Below are positions 35,213 to 46,492 of a DNA stretch of 64,000 bases, in pieces. Numbering within the stretch: the stretch's first letter is position 1; the number at the start of each line of letters is the position of its first letter. The notes below the pieces were generated by a model. The model saw only the letters and a list, made by a program, of their open reading frames with translations. It searched no databases and was not told the DNA's origin. A program made the position numbers and the translations under genes. This DNA comes from Phallus indusiatus (Eukaryota; Basidiomycota; Agaricomycetes; Phallales; Phallaceae): assembly GCA_027605045.1 (NCBI GenBank), contig JAQFWX010000001.1, positions 1,922,001 to 1,986,000 of the forward strand, written 5' to 3'.

Positions 35213-36723
35213 CTATCCAGATCCCGCTTGCACGCTTCCTATTGGTCCAAACAAAAATCTGACAACACCTGCATTGGTCCCCAAACCTTCAGCTGGTGTA
35301 ATCCAAGCCGTATCTTGAGGACCTCCCCCGCTCTTTGTCCCTAATTTCATACCCTCAGGCGATGTATCTGTATTTCTTTGACGTTCCCGAGGAACATCAT
35401 TCTCCCTCATCTGTATTTTCAACCGGGTTAATTGCTCCGGATGATGTGGGATGGATGGAGGAGGTGCCGATGTTTGCTGCTGCTGCTGTTGTTGATGGTG
35501 ATGAGAATGATGTCCGAAATTATGAGAATATGGAGAGGGTGATTGAGGCGTGCTTGGTGACGTATGTGTACTGGATGCAGAGGCGCTTTCATGTAAGAGC
35601 AAGTCTACTATCATATGTGCACACTCTGTCCAAAGAAATATAGACGGTGTGAGTCAAAAGAATACCAAACTGCTCCAAATTTTTGTGAAGTACCTTGAAT
35701 GTCCCCCAATAGACATTGGAATTGGCTCATCCACGGCCCGCTATTACCGAGGTATTCCGCAACTTCCGACCCATTTTTTCCAGGACCGGTATCCAGCGAT
35801 GTTGTAGTTTCAAAGGATATGAGCAAACCGGCCAAGTAAAGGCATGACAACGCTATGCAATGTGGAGGGTATTGTAAAGGTGAGAAAGTCCGACTGCTGT
35901 CAGCCGCTAGTCTCCAAGCAAGGTTGGCAACATATTTCGATGCTAGTGTATAACAAAACCAACATCAACTTTCTTCCCAGACTAACAATTTCCCGGTCCA
36001 CTCACCTCCGATGACCTTGGCTATTTTAATGACATATGGGAATGGCATTCTGGTGTTGAAGTTGAAACATATTGTTTCCAAAATATAGCGCTCAATGCCC
36101 AATAATCGAATTCGGTCCTGTTCCACCCTCTGAAAGAAGTTGGTATTAGAAACACTACTTTTTGAAAGATGAGACATCTCAACCTCAGGATCCATTGCTA
36201 CTTCACCCCCAACAGCTTTGGCTGCCAAGTCAGGGTACCGGACAATATAAGATACCATTAGAAGATCCTGCGGTTTTTTCAACGTATCATGCATCTTGGA
36301 CGAGGCATAAAGTGCCGCTAGTGCTACATCCTAAAGCCCAAAGCGTGAAAAAAAGGGGATAGCAATTTGACAGGTCATTTGTCTCACATGTACATTAAAA
36401 TCCTTTCGTGAAAAGAAAAGATGGAATCGGTGGTATAAATTCTGACCAGTCGCAATTGTTTTTCGTGGGCTTTATGAGTATGTTAAGTATTCAGTGAGGT
36501 CGTATAACACAATACGAAAACACGGGGCGTACAATCCAATGCGCGCACCCACTGCCTCGATGAATGTGCATGCTTGTTGCCGTTGCTTCTCTTCCTGCGA
36601 GGTGGATAATTTACCCCGCTGCTTTGTCGATAACGCTTCTATCTCAACAGGACTGAAATACGGGTGATAATACCTGGTATAAATTTTGGGAGCCGAAGTG
36701 GAAGAGTCCACGTCCATTTGCAT
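35213..36723 (-). CDS. CTK2: cyclin of CTD kinase I (Ctk2 / cyclin K-like)
   Basis: It starts at 36723 (MQMDVDSSTSAPKIYTRYYH) and stops at 35213. The first cyclin box reads YFSPVEIEALSTKQRGKLS, QQACTFIEAVGARIGFPRK, TIATGQNLYHRFHLFFSRK and DVALAALYASSKMHDTLKK. The second has RIRLLGIERYILETICFNF and MPFPYVIKIAK, then ASKYVANLAWRLAADS and PLQYPPHCIALSCLYLAGL. This order is characteristic of fungal Ctk2, which with the Ctk1 kinase phosphorylates Ser2 of the RNA polymerase II CTD. The last ~130 residues form a disordered tail with HHSHHHQQQQQQQ (CAG/CTG-type repeat at 35476-35500). It is divergent from the G-patch gene with only 76 bp between start codons. Confidence 0.88.
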
Positions 36724-36799
36724 CTTTGCGTCACTTCAAATTTTGGATGATGTAAGCACCCTCAAGTTCAGCACTTCTTGCCACACCCCACACTTGCCC
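36724..36799. promoter_or_regulatory. 76-bp divergent promoter, CTK2 / G-patch gene
   Basis: The two start codons are 76 bp apart on opposite strands. The G-patch reading frame stays open through this gap and into the CTK2 first exon, so a more upstream start would overlap CTK2. Confidence 0.4.
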
Positions 36800-37894
36800 A
36801 TGAGTCTCGTATGCCACAGAATCGTTTCCGAATATACACCAAAAGATGATGAAGTTGCGGAAAATGAAATTGAGCAAGATAGTGCATGGGAAAAGGATCA
36901 TTTCTTTGGGAACACCAGACGATTGCATTCAAAACCCGCGCCCACATTTATCCCGGCTGCACTTCAATATGACGAATTTGGTATTCCGAGAATAGAACAA
37001 GAACAAGAAGAAGAAATACGTGTGGTTCAAAATCCTAAAGGCCAAGGTCGAGAAGACGTTTCTTTATGGTATCGTGGAATAACCGCCAAGAAAGAAGAGT
37101 CGTCGATGACCGAATCGTTTGTCGCCAAAACCAACGTCATTGCTGGCAATTCCGCAAGCACACCAATTCTAAATTCGCATACGCCATATATCTTAGTAGC
37201 AAAGGATACCCCCAGAAAACCGAACTGGTTCTCTACACGCCCACTGAACTGGCCGGAGAATGCCAATCTTACACGATCTTCCCTGGCTGACTTGCTTTCT
37301 CGGAACCCTCCTCCATTACCTTCTGAACCGGCGTTTACTCCGCCTATATTCCTTACATTGGGTCCATCTAATAAAGGTTTTGAAATGCTCCAGAAGAAAG
37401 GATGGAAGGAAGGCGAAGGTCTCGGCAAAATACTACGAGCTGATTCGGAGATGAAGGTGGCGCAGGTGCAGAAGCTTAGACCAGAGGTTATTGACTTGAC
37501 TCAATCCGATAGTGAGAAAGAGGAAGATTTCCCCTCTGTAATCGTAATCAACGAAACTGAAAGTGAGGCAGAGGAGGAAGCGAATGAATCGCTTGAGGAC
37601 TTAGAAATGGACTCTACATCCCCAACGGACGCATACGAATGTCCCGCACATGGCGGTACCGCACTAATAACCCCTCTTGGCACCGTGTTGAAAGCCGATC
37701 GTTTAGGAATTGGCTTGAAGGCGCGTCGGACGAAAAAGGCAGTCACGCATTCTTCGGCAGAACTCGCTGCCTTCGTTCGCAAAAAAAGGCGTTTAGAGCA
37801 ACAAAAGTGGGGCCGAGGTTCAAAAGGATTGGCTAGGAAGAGCAGAGAAGAAGAACACAAACGCATACAAATGCTGAAGTATCTGAATGAATAA
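36800..37894 (+). CDS. G-patch domain nucleic-acid-binding protein
   Basis: A single uninterrupted exon of 364 residues from MSLVCHRIVSEYTPKDDEV. The G-patch is split: SNKGFEMLQKKGWKEGEGLG (about residues 190-215) contains the hallmark GxxMLxKxGWxxGxGLG pattern, and a distal block TVLKADRLGIGLKARR lies 80 residues later after an acidic insert (ESEAEEEANESLEDLE). The C-terminus is basic (RKKRRLEQQKW, ARKSREEEHKR), consistent with a nuclear or nucleolar protein. G-patch proteins usually activate DEAH helicases in splicing or ribosome assembly; which helicase is unknown. It is one of the few intronless genes here. Confidence 0.83.
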   Translation: MSLVCHRIVSEYTPKDDEVAENEIEQDSAWEKDHFFGNTRRLHSKPAPTFIPAALQYDEFGIPRIEQEQEEEIRVVQNPKGQGREDVSLWYRGITAKKEESSMTESFVAKTNVIAGNSASTPILNSHTPYILVAKDTPRKPNWFSTRPLNWPENANLTRSSLADLLSRNPPPLPSEPAFTPPIFLTLGPSNKGFEMLQKKGWKEGEGLGKILRADSEMKVAQVQKLRPEVIDLTQSDSEKEEDFPSVIVINETESEAEEEANESLEDLEMDSTSPTDAYECPAHGGTALITPLGTVLKADRLGIGLKARRTKKAVTHSSAELAAFVRKKRRLEQQKWGRGSKGLARKSREEEHKRIQMLKYLNE

Positions 37895-38610
37895 CAAGCC
37901 GGAACCGAAATTAAGTGGTTACACCATGGCATCTCGTAAATCTAATCTTGCGTGGTCTTGTCGAAGCATTAAAGCGATGCATGTTCGATTCATGAATTAC
38001 CTTCTTCGTACTTATACAGCCAATGTGGGTATGGCGCTGCATGCTTTCCATCTTGACGCGAAATGCTCCTAGCGAATTCCGAACATGTTGCTGATCTTCA
38101 GGGAAAATCTCCTTCAGGCATTTTTCCACGCCTTCCACGAAATATGAAATCCACGTTCTTGATACCGTGGAACATCTCTATTCAATTGCCAACTTTTTAT
38201 ACTTTAGGCATATGAACACCTACACACGCACGAGGCAGACACCGGATGGTGGTCAATTAGATCTAGACAGTTATAGAAATATACTACACTTGTTGGCACC
38301 TCGTATATTTTCCTTCGACACAGCTTACACGTCATGCTAGATAAATAACAGTACAAGGAAATGTTCATGAGAAATATTAAATAAGGATCTCAAACCGTAT
38401 AGAAACAAGAATCCGAGTCATGCTCCAACCAACGAAGCCCAAGAGATAAAAATACTGACAAGCGAGGGAAAGAATAGATTGTATATGTGCACGTGCAAAT
38501 TGTGTGTATTGACAAAAAAATGATTTTGAACATTGAAAGAAAAAAATACTTGCAGATTCCGTAATAGCCAAAATTTAATCATTGCGAGAATTAAGACGTT
38601 AGGATGTACC
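37895..38610. other. intergenic region with a possible unassigned minus-strand exon
   Basis: 716 bp between the convergent G-patch and F-box genes. On the minus strand an open segment (about 38165..38020) reads FVEGVEKCLKEIFPEDQQ and ends in AAG/GTAATT, a good donor, with a possible acceptor at about 37964. TATAAAAA lies about 35 bp before the segment. No ATG-initiated gene model or family could be fixed, so I do not call a gene. Confidence 0.3.
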
Positions 38611-40518
38611 TTACGCTCTCTCTTCCCTACACACCACTTCGCCGACGTACATCCTTAACCACTGTATGCGCTCGCGAGATATTTGAGAGCAACGTGTCAA
38701 ATCCAGTTTAGCTATTTTTCGTGGAAAGGAGGGTATGGATGGTACAGTCGGGGAAGGATATGACCGCGATTGGGTATTATAAGATGTGTGAGGATGAGTT
38801 TTGGCAAATTGTGAAGCTGATGATGTGCTGCGAGATTGTGTGTACAAAGCGTACAAAGATGTGCCTCGGGCAGCTGAGGAGGCACTAGAAGAAGGAAGTC
38901 GACTCTCGACTAGAGTCTTCAAGTCGTCCCACTCAACAGATGTGCATCCTTCCAGGTTCAAGGTTGATAGCGAAGGAATGATCCACTCGTTGATTTGCGC
39001 TGGAACGGACAACCCCTTCAAATATAGTTGTTACATAAGATACCCTCATTGGCAGCATAAAAATAGTAAAAAACACACCTTTAGCAGATGGGTCGACACG
39101 TCTTCTACATCCACCAGCTCCAACTCCTCAATTGTGGGAATCTTCCTCAGGAGACCCAGCATCGTAAGCTCGTTGAAAAGACTAGCCTCGATACGCAAAG
39201 ATTGTAATGGTGGTGCTTGGTCCTTGAGGGCTTTTAGACAAGATGTAATATTATCGAGGAATGATAGTTCGACGTGAACTAGCGAAGGAAGGTGAGTGCA
39301 TTGCAATAATACACACGCCCGTACGACTCCAGAATAGTAAAATGTAAGTCTCCGGAGATACTTTAGCGATATCGGGGATGAAAGCATGTTGTCATTACCA
39401 TCGCCGTCAATGTCAGACATGTTCCGGATATGTAACTCCTCAAGGAGGGGACATTGTCGAATGAGTTGCATCATTTCTGCGCCATCGGGAGCGAAGTCGT
39501 TCCAAAAACCAACTAGCGAGAGTTTCCTCAGAATCGGATTAACACCTGGGAAAACCATACGAGTCCACACGGAAGGATGGGACTGCAGGTGGGACAGTGG
39601 AGAGCTTGTCAAGTTGCCAGGAGAGCCGCTGGAAGGAGGTTCCCGTTCACACCAAAAGCTGGTTATGGAACAGGATCGGAGACGAGGCGTTACACCACGG
39701 AACGGTATGAGCCCTTTTGTGGATGCACCTGCACCCCAATCTACAGAAGACGCGTGTAGCATCGGGTTAGTCACTTGTATGGTGAGACTTTCTAGTAACG
39801 GGGCGGGTAAAGTACATGCTTGGAGAGCGGCAGTTGCTTGGGGACGGTAAGGAACCAGGAGCACAAATGTACGCCAACGATGAATAGCTGGTCGCAGAAG
39901 TACCATGGCACTTTTAAGTAAAGAGTCGGGCGTCACTGGCTGAGGCTGGGAGGGGATATGGGACTGAAGTTGTTGCTTGGAGGCGTATGATATTTGGGAA
40001 GCTGGGGCGCTGAATGAAGAACGGGGTGAGAAGTCTAGAAATATATCCAAGGGCACAACCTTTGAGCGAACGAGACGTTTACGAGCCCGTTCGATTGAAT
40101 CAGGCTCATTCGGAGATATACTGATCCTTGACCAAAGTTCTGGAGTAGAAAGACAAACATCGCGCCATTGCTTACAAACAAGCATCAGCGTACTGAGGAG
40201 AGCTGGGGGATCTGAGGAAGGCGAAGAGGAAGATGAAGGTGAAGGAAGGGTAGCGGCAATGAAGATGGTGGAAAGAAGTTCTGAGGATAGTAGACGAATA
40301 GGTGATGTTAGTGCGACAGCCTCGGACAGACGAGCGGTGAGAAGGAGACGTTGGTCGAGAAGTGTTGAAAGCGTTGATTCGATACGATCAAGCTGGGCCC
40401 GGAGAAAGGGGACATCGAAGGAAGATGGGGGACGAGACTGGGACAGAATGGATAACGCGGCTTGAGAGTAAGGTGAAAGGGTAACAAGCGGGGTGGGAAC
40501 GCAGCGGGGAGAATGCAT
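38611..40518 (-). CDS. F-box-like protein with leucine-rich-type C-terminal region
   Basis: Two exons (40518..39079, 39015..38611) give 614 residues. The start MHSPRCVPTPLVTLSPYSQ is preferred; the frame is open further upstream. A coiled region LRAQLDRIESTLSTLLDQR leads to the F-box-like motif LLSSELLSTIFIAA...LSTLMLVCKQWRDVCLSTPELW at about residues 75-135. Irregular LRR-like strands follow (LRKLSLVGFWND, LLEELHIRNMSD, IEELELVDVED, LSTLNLEGCTS, IAKLDLTRCSQ). This architecture is common and expanded in Agaricomycetes, where F-box proteins recruit substrates to SCF ubiquitin ligases; the substrate here is unknown. The tail around residues 530-580 is Ser/Thr-rich. Confidence 0.8.
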
Positions 40519-41785
40519 CGACGGAGGAGAGGAGGAAAGGGGAAAGAAAGACTCGGCCGGACGGAGGGAAAAATAGACAAAACCGATATAATGAATACAG
40601 TCGGATAAGTGGGCACAGATGAGGTGAAAGGAATCAGATTTCGCCGCGTAGAACGAAACGGATGATGGTGGTGATGATGATGAAGATATGAGGAAGGGTA
40701 CGGGGGGAAAGAACACAATTGAATAGCCAGACGAAAAGCTGCAAGTCGAACAATAGCCAGACTCCGTTGTAAGATGGGAGCGAAGCAAACAGAGACAATA
40801 GGCGATGTGGTGGTGGTTCGCGGTCAGGCCTGTGAGGTTTCAAATTTCAGCAACGAAGAGCCTGAACCAGCCTGAAACGAGATTTGTCCGGAGCAGCGTC
40901 GGCTCAAAAAAGGAATAGATATAGCGGGCAAAAGAAGACTTTTGCTGGAGAAACATGGCATGACATCGATTCGATTGCAGACAAACGAGCGACGCTGAGA
41001 GACAATCTCCCATGGGTATAATTACTCCAGGTGAATGGTCAGGGAACACGAGGCATGCAACGAGGCAGTTTCATCTCGCGCAATCTCATATACTCATTTA
41101 TAATTCGCAGCTCGTGCCCCAGGGTCTCATGGCTTTTCCTATCATACTCTTATCACGGCTCAAAACAAAAAAAAACACTAAATTTTGGAGAATACACGCA
41201 CCCGTGGATAGAAGTGCGGCCCAATCAGGAACAGCATTTGGCAAGACACGAGGGTGCCCCTTCCCTTAACGTTACGACATACCAATTTAATAAGAAAAAT
41301 AAATAATGATAATCACGATAATAATAATAATAATCCGGTTTTCGCTTGGATCGTCATTTGGATGTTAGCAGCGTCAACAGTGGTGATGAAATTGTAGAAG
41401 AACAAGCCAGAGTAATCGCACGATGTCATCCTGGGAAAACACTAACCTTGGGCTCACAGCATGATACTACTACCCTCATCGACAAAGTCCGTGATTTCAT
41501 CATATATTAGCGTGGTCAATGGTTATATATGTATAATGATAACGGTGATACATATGTTTTTCGCTGTCTCTCTCCGCATCGACGCACGATTTTCTGACAG
41601 GCATACTAATTAAGTATAGCAATCGGGCTTGGCAGGTGGCATCGTAACATGTGTTATGGCCATCATACATACCCTTGCAATGCTTACAAATTCCATCTCT
41701 TATCTGCTGGCCGCTTCATCTGATACAAATGCCGCCCTTTGGTCACGGAAATATATGAACTGAGACAGAACCTAATGGATGCCAG
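40519..41785. other. 1.27-kb intergenic region
   Basis: Upstream of the F-box gene and downstream of the PQ-loop gene. It holds a (GAT)n-type stretch near 40662-40690 and an (AAT)n run at 41310-41333. I found no supported coding exon or RNA gene. Confidence 0.55.
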
Positions 41786-42936
41786 TTAATGAAGAGGATC
41801 GTCAGGGGTCGTAACGAACGAAGAAAAAGGACGAACGAATATATCAAGGACGACGTTCAACGCACTTCCCGCTAACCAAGGTGCGTTGATTTTGAGATAT
41901 CCAGGATCCCTCGAAAGTACAAGGATGGATATTGAGTATGTTGCATTTCCCAATATTGCGAAAAAGAATAGCAGAGGACTAAGTCCAGCGCATTTGGTTG
42001 AGAAATTTTTGACTGCATGGCACAAGTAGAATTAATGAGACGATTGCGGCTCAAAAAGAAGCCAAATAAAGAAAACCCACTGATTTGCGGAAATCGGGAC
42101 CCAACTGGAGAAGGAAATATTAAGCACGAAAAGTTCGTTCTCTAACACCTAATTTCAGGCATACGGACTTACTGTAGAGAGCAGCGCTTATCCATCCAAG
42201 TATTTGACTCTTCCAATCAAAGACCTTCTCGTGGTCGTTGCCGTCGGTCGGAGGTTTGTTGTCAAGGCTTCGTCTATTAATGACGTATGATAAACCTCCA
42301 ACTAGAAGGACAAAGCAGATCCCGAGAGTGTACGGTAAGAGAATTCTAGCCCGCCTTCGCCAATGACCAACACCGTCGATATGACGTCTAGAAGGAGCAA
42401 GTAATGCAGTCGTTTCAGAAGCTTGTGTTTCGTTTGAAATTGAATGAGAAGGCGGATCCGGGTTGACCAAGTGGACTGGATGTGTGTGTCGATAGTAGAA
42501 TATTTGAAATAATAACCCAATATCACAAAGCGCATACTATAAGAACACGAACCAGTTGAATAATACACGTAACGGAGCAATTCACCGCAAAACACTCACG
42601 TACGTGGCCAGGATGATAATAGTGGGTAACAACCCCGCGAGAAGAGCTCCAAGTAGATTAGCAAGATCACCTGTGAGCCATATCAAAACGAAGTAAACGG
42701 AAAGACCCTCTCCAGATTTAAGAGTATAATTCTCGATTAACTGAGGTGTGTAGACGATGATCCTATAATAGTCAATAAGATCATCTGTACGTAGTGTAAA
42801 GTAAGAAAAATTATGCACCAGCAAGCGATGGAAGACCATCCTATCTGGAGAGTCGAGAACTTGTGTGAAAATTTACGAAATTCCCCAAAAAACTGTTCAA
42901 ACTCACAACGCTGCTCGCGATAATTTCGTTCCACAT
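41786..42936 (-). CDS. PQ-loop vacuolar/lysosomal cationic amino-acid transporter (Ypq/PQLC2 type)
   Basis: It starts at 42936 (MWNEIIASSV, then IGWSSIACW after an intron) and stops at 41786. The first PQ-loop is YTPQLIENYTLKSGEGLSV, continuing FVLIWLTGDLANLLGALLAG and PTIIILATY. A hydrophilic Ser/Thr loop (SETTALLAPSRR) precedes ARILLPYTLGICFVLLVGG. The second PQ-loop region has the block KNFSTKCAGLSPLLFFFAI and GNATYSISILVLSRD, then PWLAGSALNVVLDIFV. Seven membrane helices in all, as in Ypq1-3 of the yeast vacuole, which exchange Lys/Arg/His. The ETTALL sequence in the loop resembles an acidic dileucine sorting signal. Divergent from EAF6. Confidence 0.9.
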
Positions 42937-43098
42937 TGAACAGTCCCTTTGAAGCTTGACAATAATGGAAAGAAAGTGTTGTTCGAGACTAAGGAGGGAA
43001 ACCAGTCATTTCAAAAATACATGATTCCTCGTTAAGAATTTTCATCGGGCCGAGTATACCTGGGTGAGCCGCTTACCTAATTCAGCGTGCTCCAACTC
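42937..43098. promoter_or_regulatory. divergent promoter, PQ-loop transporter / EAF6
   Basis: 162 bp between opposite start codons; no clear motif recognised. Confidence 0.4.
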
Positions 43099-43818
43099 AT
43101 GGACTCGTCTACATTGGCCGCCGAATCTAAATCCACTCCTGTGTTGCCTTCAGTGCCATCCATACCAATCAACAATGGTGGAGGAAATCCGGAAACGTTA
43201 GCTCAGATCCGAGAGGCTTATGCGAGAACAAAGTCGGAGCTGACAGAGGCATTGGCGAAGAAACGCAACTTGGACAAACAACTGATTCATTGCGAAGTCC
43301 AACTATACGAAGTGGAAGCACAATATCTTTTGGACACCTCGGTTGGGTCGGGTGGTGGCGGCAATATTATACAAGGGTTCGAAGGATACCTCAAGAATAC
43401 GGCCCTAAGTAAAAGACGAACCGAGATTAGCGACGGAGACAGAATGTTTTCAAATAGCAGTTCGACGTATGCAAAAGTATGTGTTTCTAAGTTTCGTTAT
43501 AGAGATATCTCCTCCACGGTAGTCAATGATTAGTCCCTCGAATTACGAGGGGACGATTCGGATACAGGTTCTGATCCCGGTAGCAAATTCGCAGCTCCTG
43601 CTTTACAAACCGTCATGCTGCCACCCGCGCCGAGGCAACAAGAGGTACCATCTGCCGCCATGCAAAAACGAGATCGAGATAGACTATACCAGAGACAAAA
43701 ACGAGCGAGAAAAGAGAGTAGGGGGACAGCCAGTGGTGACGACAACGACTACAATAGCGTCACTAGTGGTACCAACAACAAACGAAAGCGACCGAAAACG
43801 ACCGAGGAAGAGGGATGA
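43099..43818 (+). CDS. EAF6: Eaf6, subunit of NuA4/NuA3 histone acetyltransferase
   Basis: Two exons (43099..43476, 43534..43818) give 220 residues starting MDSSTLAAESKSTPVLPSV. A coiled coil (LAQIREAYARTKSELTEAL, KKRNLDKQLIHCEVQLYEVE) leads directly into AQYLLDTSVG and GNIIQGFEGYLKN, the signature Eaf6 block. A Ser/Asp linker and a strongly basic C-terminus (QKRDRDRLYQRQKRARK, NNKRKRPKT) complete the protein. Eaf6 sits with Yng2 and Esa1 in the catalytic module of NuA4. Slightly longer than yeast Eaf6 because of the C-terminal extension, as in other basidiomycetes. Confidence 0.92.
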
Positions 43819-43871
43819 TGATGTAGTATTGTTATTATAGCTGTAGAGCCGCGCCCGAACACAACTGTAGC

Positions 43872-44752
43872 CTATATATCCATGCTTTGCAAAAACGTTT
43901 CCAGTTGACTTCGGTCCATACCGCCATCAGCGCCGGCGGGGTCGACGGCTTCTATACAACGCGCTACTGCAATAGTTTGTTTGATTTCAGGAGTCTTTAT
44001 CCAAACCCGACCATTAACGCCAATTGCAACCTCCAGGGGGAATTTGGAACCGAGTAACGGGAGGAGAAAATATCGCGGGTCAAGCAAGCTGGAAAGGTTT
44101 AAGGACTAGCCTGAGATGAAACGCGCCATACGTACAATCGACATAATTGCAGGCTACATTTTAACATAAAGCCTCCTTTTAATTCTCCGAACCCCTCCGC
44201 TTTGCGAGTTTGAGCATCGAAACACTCTAACTCGGGTTCCATGTCCTTATGTGCTAATGAAACGCGAGCGTAGACAAGTGAGCCGACCTTTAGAAACTAC
44301 ATATATATTCAATGAATCGCGACAAGACATATCGCTCACTTTGAGTATAGGCCTGTTTCGCTTTGTGGCACTCTCAAAGGCTAGTCCATCCAATTGAGCC
44401 TGATGTGCCGATCCAATGTCAACGCGGTAAGCCTCTCCACCAGCTGTGCGTCCAGTCACAAGACCTATGACACCCTCCTGAGCAGCTGGCACATACTTAA
44501 TAAGATACCACTTAGTTGAAAATAAGAGGATACAAAAACGGATAGTCATCACACCCTTTGAGAATTGCTCTCAATCCACAAGTTTTCTACCGTCCGAGCG
44601 GGGTTCGAAGTTTTGTTCAGTTGCCCTGCCCGGGTTGCGACAATTTTTCTAGAAGATGTGTTGGATGTTGATTGTTGTAAAAGTCCCGGACCTAGTTTAA
44701 GAGATGAGGATGATGAGACTGGTATGGCATCTCCAGGGAGAACGAAGGCCAT
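43872..44752 (-). CDS. RRP40: exosome complex cap subunit Rrp40 (EXOSC3)
   Basis: I choose the start at 44752 (MAFVLPGDAIPVSSSSSLKL), as VLPGDxIP is the conserved opening; the stop is at 43872. The order of domains is N-terminal strand region, S1-like domain (YVPAAQEGVIGLVTGRTAGG, YRVDIGSAHQAQLDGLAFE, ATKRNRPILK, then GSLVYARVSLAHKDMEPEL), and a KH-type domain with the block SKFPLEVAIGVNGRVWIKT. The GVNG loop is the hallmark KH GxxG variant of Rrp40. The protein caps the RNase-PH ring of the nuclear and cytoplasmic RNA exosome. At least four introns. Its start is 64 bp from that of divergent VPS37. Confidence 0.93.
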
Positions 44753-44816
44753 TACAACGAGCGACAAGCTAACCAAATGTAGCCTTATGTAAGCTCTCAA
44801 CTTAATTACCGTGATC
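44753..44816. promoter_or_regulatory. 64-bp divergent promoter, RRP40 / VPS37
   Basis: Only 64 bp lie between the two start codons, the tightest divergent pair in the window. No TATA box is apparent; the gap is AT-rich. Confidence 0.5.
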
Positions 44817-45501
44817 ATGTCGAATCCACAGCTTTTCGAGAAATACCCAGAGTTGAAGGAACTCTCGTATGTATTATTCACTAATACAACTAATGCATAT
44901 AGCTAATGAAATATAACCGCTTAGGCAAGAGGACTTGGAAGATTTATTAACGGACCCTCAATATTTTCAAGCCATCTTCCATTCGTTACCCAGAGTGAAG
45001 GAGCTAATGCAGGCACAAAGCGAGCTCGGAATGGCTAATCAGTCTATTGCGGGTTAGGTTATTTGTTAAGTTTCCAAATCGGTGTACTAAATTTTGTATT
45101 AGAGAATAATCTCTCGTTACAGCCGCAGTTATATGCCCTACGCGCTGAAACACAAAAGGCATTCGACGAAGCAAAGGCCTTGGAGACGCGTTGGAAAGAA
45201 TTAGAGAAGGAACAAAAAGAGTTGTATCAGGTGCATTCAGTATCAACGGTCACAAAACATGTTCGCTTATTATCAACTATACTAGCGGTTCTCGCCTGGT
45301 TTTCTTCAAATGCGGCTTCGCCACGCTACATCTGCTCAAGACGATCTCTCAGAATCTGTGGCATCCGCCTTCATAAAATCATCGCCGGATGAATCTCCAA
45401 ATGTCGATTCATTTGTCAAGGAATTCAGAGAGGTCCGGAAACGCTATCACAAACGTATCATTTGGGGAGCGGGTTCTTCGAAGGTGGACTGGCGTGATTG
45501 A
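44817..45501 (+). CDS. VPS37: Vps37, ESCRT-I subunit (Mod(r) domain)
   Basis: Four exons (44817..44866, 44925..45052, 45103..45230, 45286..45501) give 173 residues. The Mod(r) domain spans nearly the whole protein: LFEKYPELKELSQEDLEDLL, YFQAIFHSLPRVKELMQAQ, NNLSLQPQLYALRAETQ, LETRWKELEKEQKELYQRF, then LRLRHATS-like MRLRHATSAQDDLSES and VDSFVKEFREVRKRYHKR. Vps37 forms the headpiece and stalk of ESCRT-I with Vps23 and Vps28, sorting ubiquitinated cargo into multivesicular bodies. Size is normal. No N-terminal UEV-like extension. Confidence 0.94.
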
Positions 45502-46492
45502 AACAAATAAACGATCTAGAGCTCGGATAATGTCCTATTTTCCTTTATCCTTGTACATACCAACAGGATGCCGACTACTAACTTAAATGAGAATAACTCC
45601 GGATCGCGTTCAGGGAGAAATAGCACCAGTTGACCCGCGCTTTCTGCCTATCTAATCTTCCACGACATGGACAACGCTGGTAATAAGCGTCTTCTTCAAT
45701 CTCACGGTCCTCTGTATTTGAATCGACAATTTCATCCCGCATATGTTCGGGGTGCCAATTCCGATTACGCTTCTTCCTATCGTATTTTCCAATTGAAGTC
45801 GATCAACTTGACCCTGTCTTCAGGATATACCTGTATGTTCTGATTACGTGAATCGCCGAATGTATATCCCTCTCCATATGATTCCACCAAAATATCTTCC
45901 GACTGTTGTATGATATTCAACGCTCAGAAGCATGGGCGGCGGCTCAGCATAGATATACTCCATGATGATCATAATCATAGTGGATTGTAAGCATAGTCTG
46001 AGAAGAGCATTCTTAGCTGTCGGTGTCACGGGGTGATGTACAGGAACAAGGTAATACGGTGTGTTCATCCACAAACATTTATCGTCGCGCATTTTCTCAT
46101 TATTCAAAACACACTTTTGTAGACAAAGGCAGGGTTTTGACCTCGACACCAAGATGCATAGTTAAGAAAGATCCGAAAACGAACCCTGGCAGCCTCAATG
46201 GCAAAACCCAACAGCTCAGCACGAGAGCCAGCAAAATTACAGAAGGGATGATCACGCTCCAGACGCCAGAGATGCCCATACCGAGTGAAAGATATTGCGT
46301 TTGTGAAGGTTAGATATACTAGACCCACTAGCTGTAACCTTTGACTAGAAAGTGCTAAGAGCGCTCTGTGTTTGGCCATACCTCATCGGCCGCAAGCCTT
46401 CTCGCAGACACGTGGCTTGCTACCTTCATTTTCTCGTGGTGCGGGGGACACATTATAAATGTATCATTCAGTTCAATACAGTGTATGATTTC
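45502..46492. other. 991-bp region with a weak small-membrane-protein candidate
   Basis: Between the convergent VPS37 and PHB2 genes. On the minus strand an ATG at about 46285 opens MGISGVWSVIIPSVILLALV, continuing as a strongly hydrophobic segment and ending VKTLPLSTK before a GTGTGT donor near 46117; a possible acceptor is GACAG near 46017. Spliced in phase this would be a protein of only ~70 residues. On the plus strand a 59-codon ORF starts at 45667 (MDNAGNKRLLQS). Neither has a recognised family. Confidence 0.3.

Noticed and set aside
39977..40465. 162-codon plus-strand ORF opposite the F-box gene
   Set aside because: Antisense shadow, Arg/Glu/Ser-rich because the coding strand is Ser/Leu/Pro-rich.
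45667..45843. 59-codon plus-strand ORF MDNAGNKRLLQS...
   Set aside because: No recognisable domain, no supporting second exon, and it lies in the presumed 3' UTR of VPS37.
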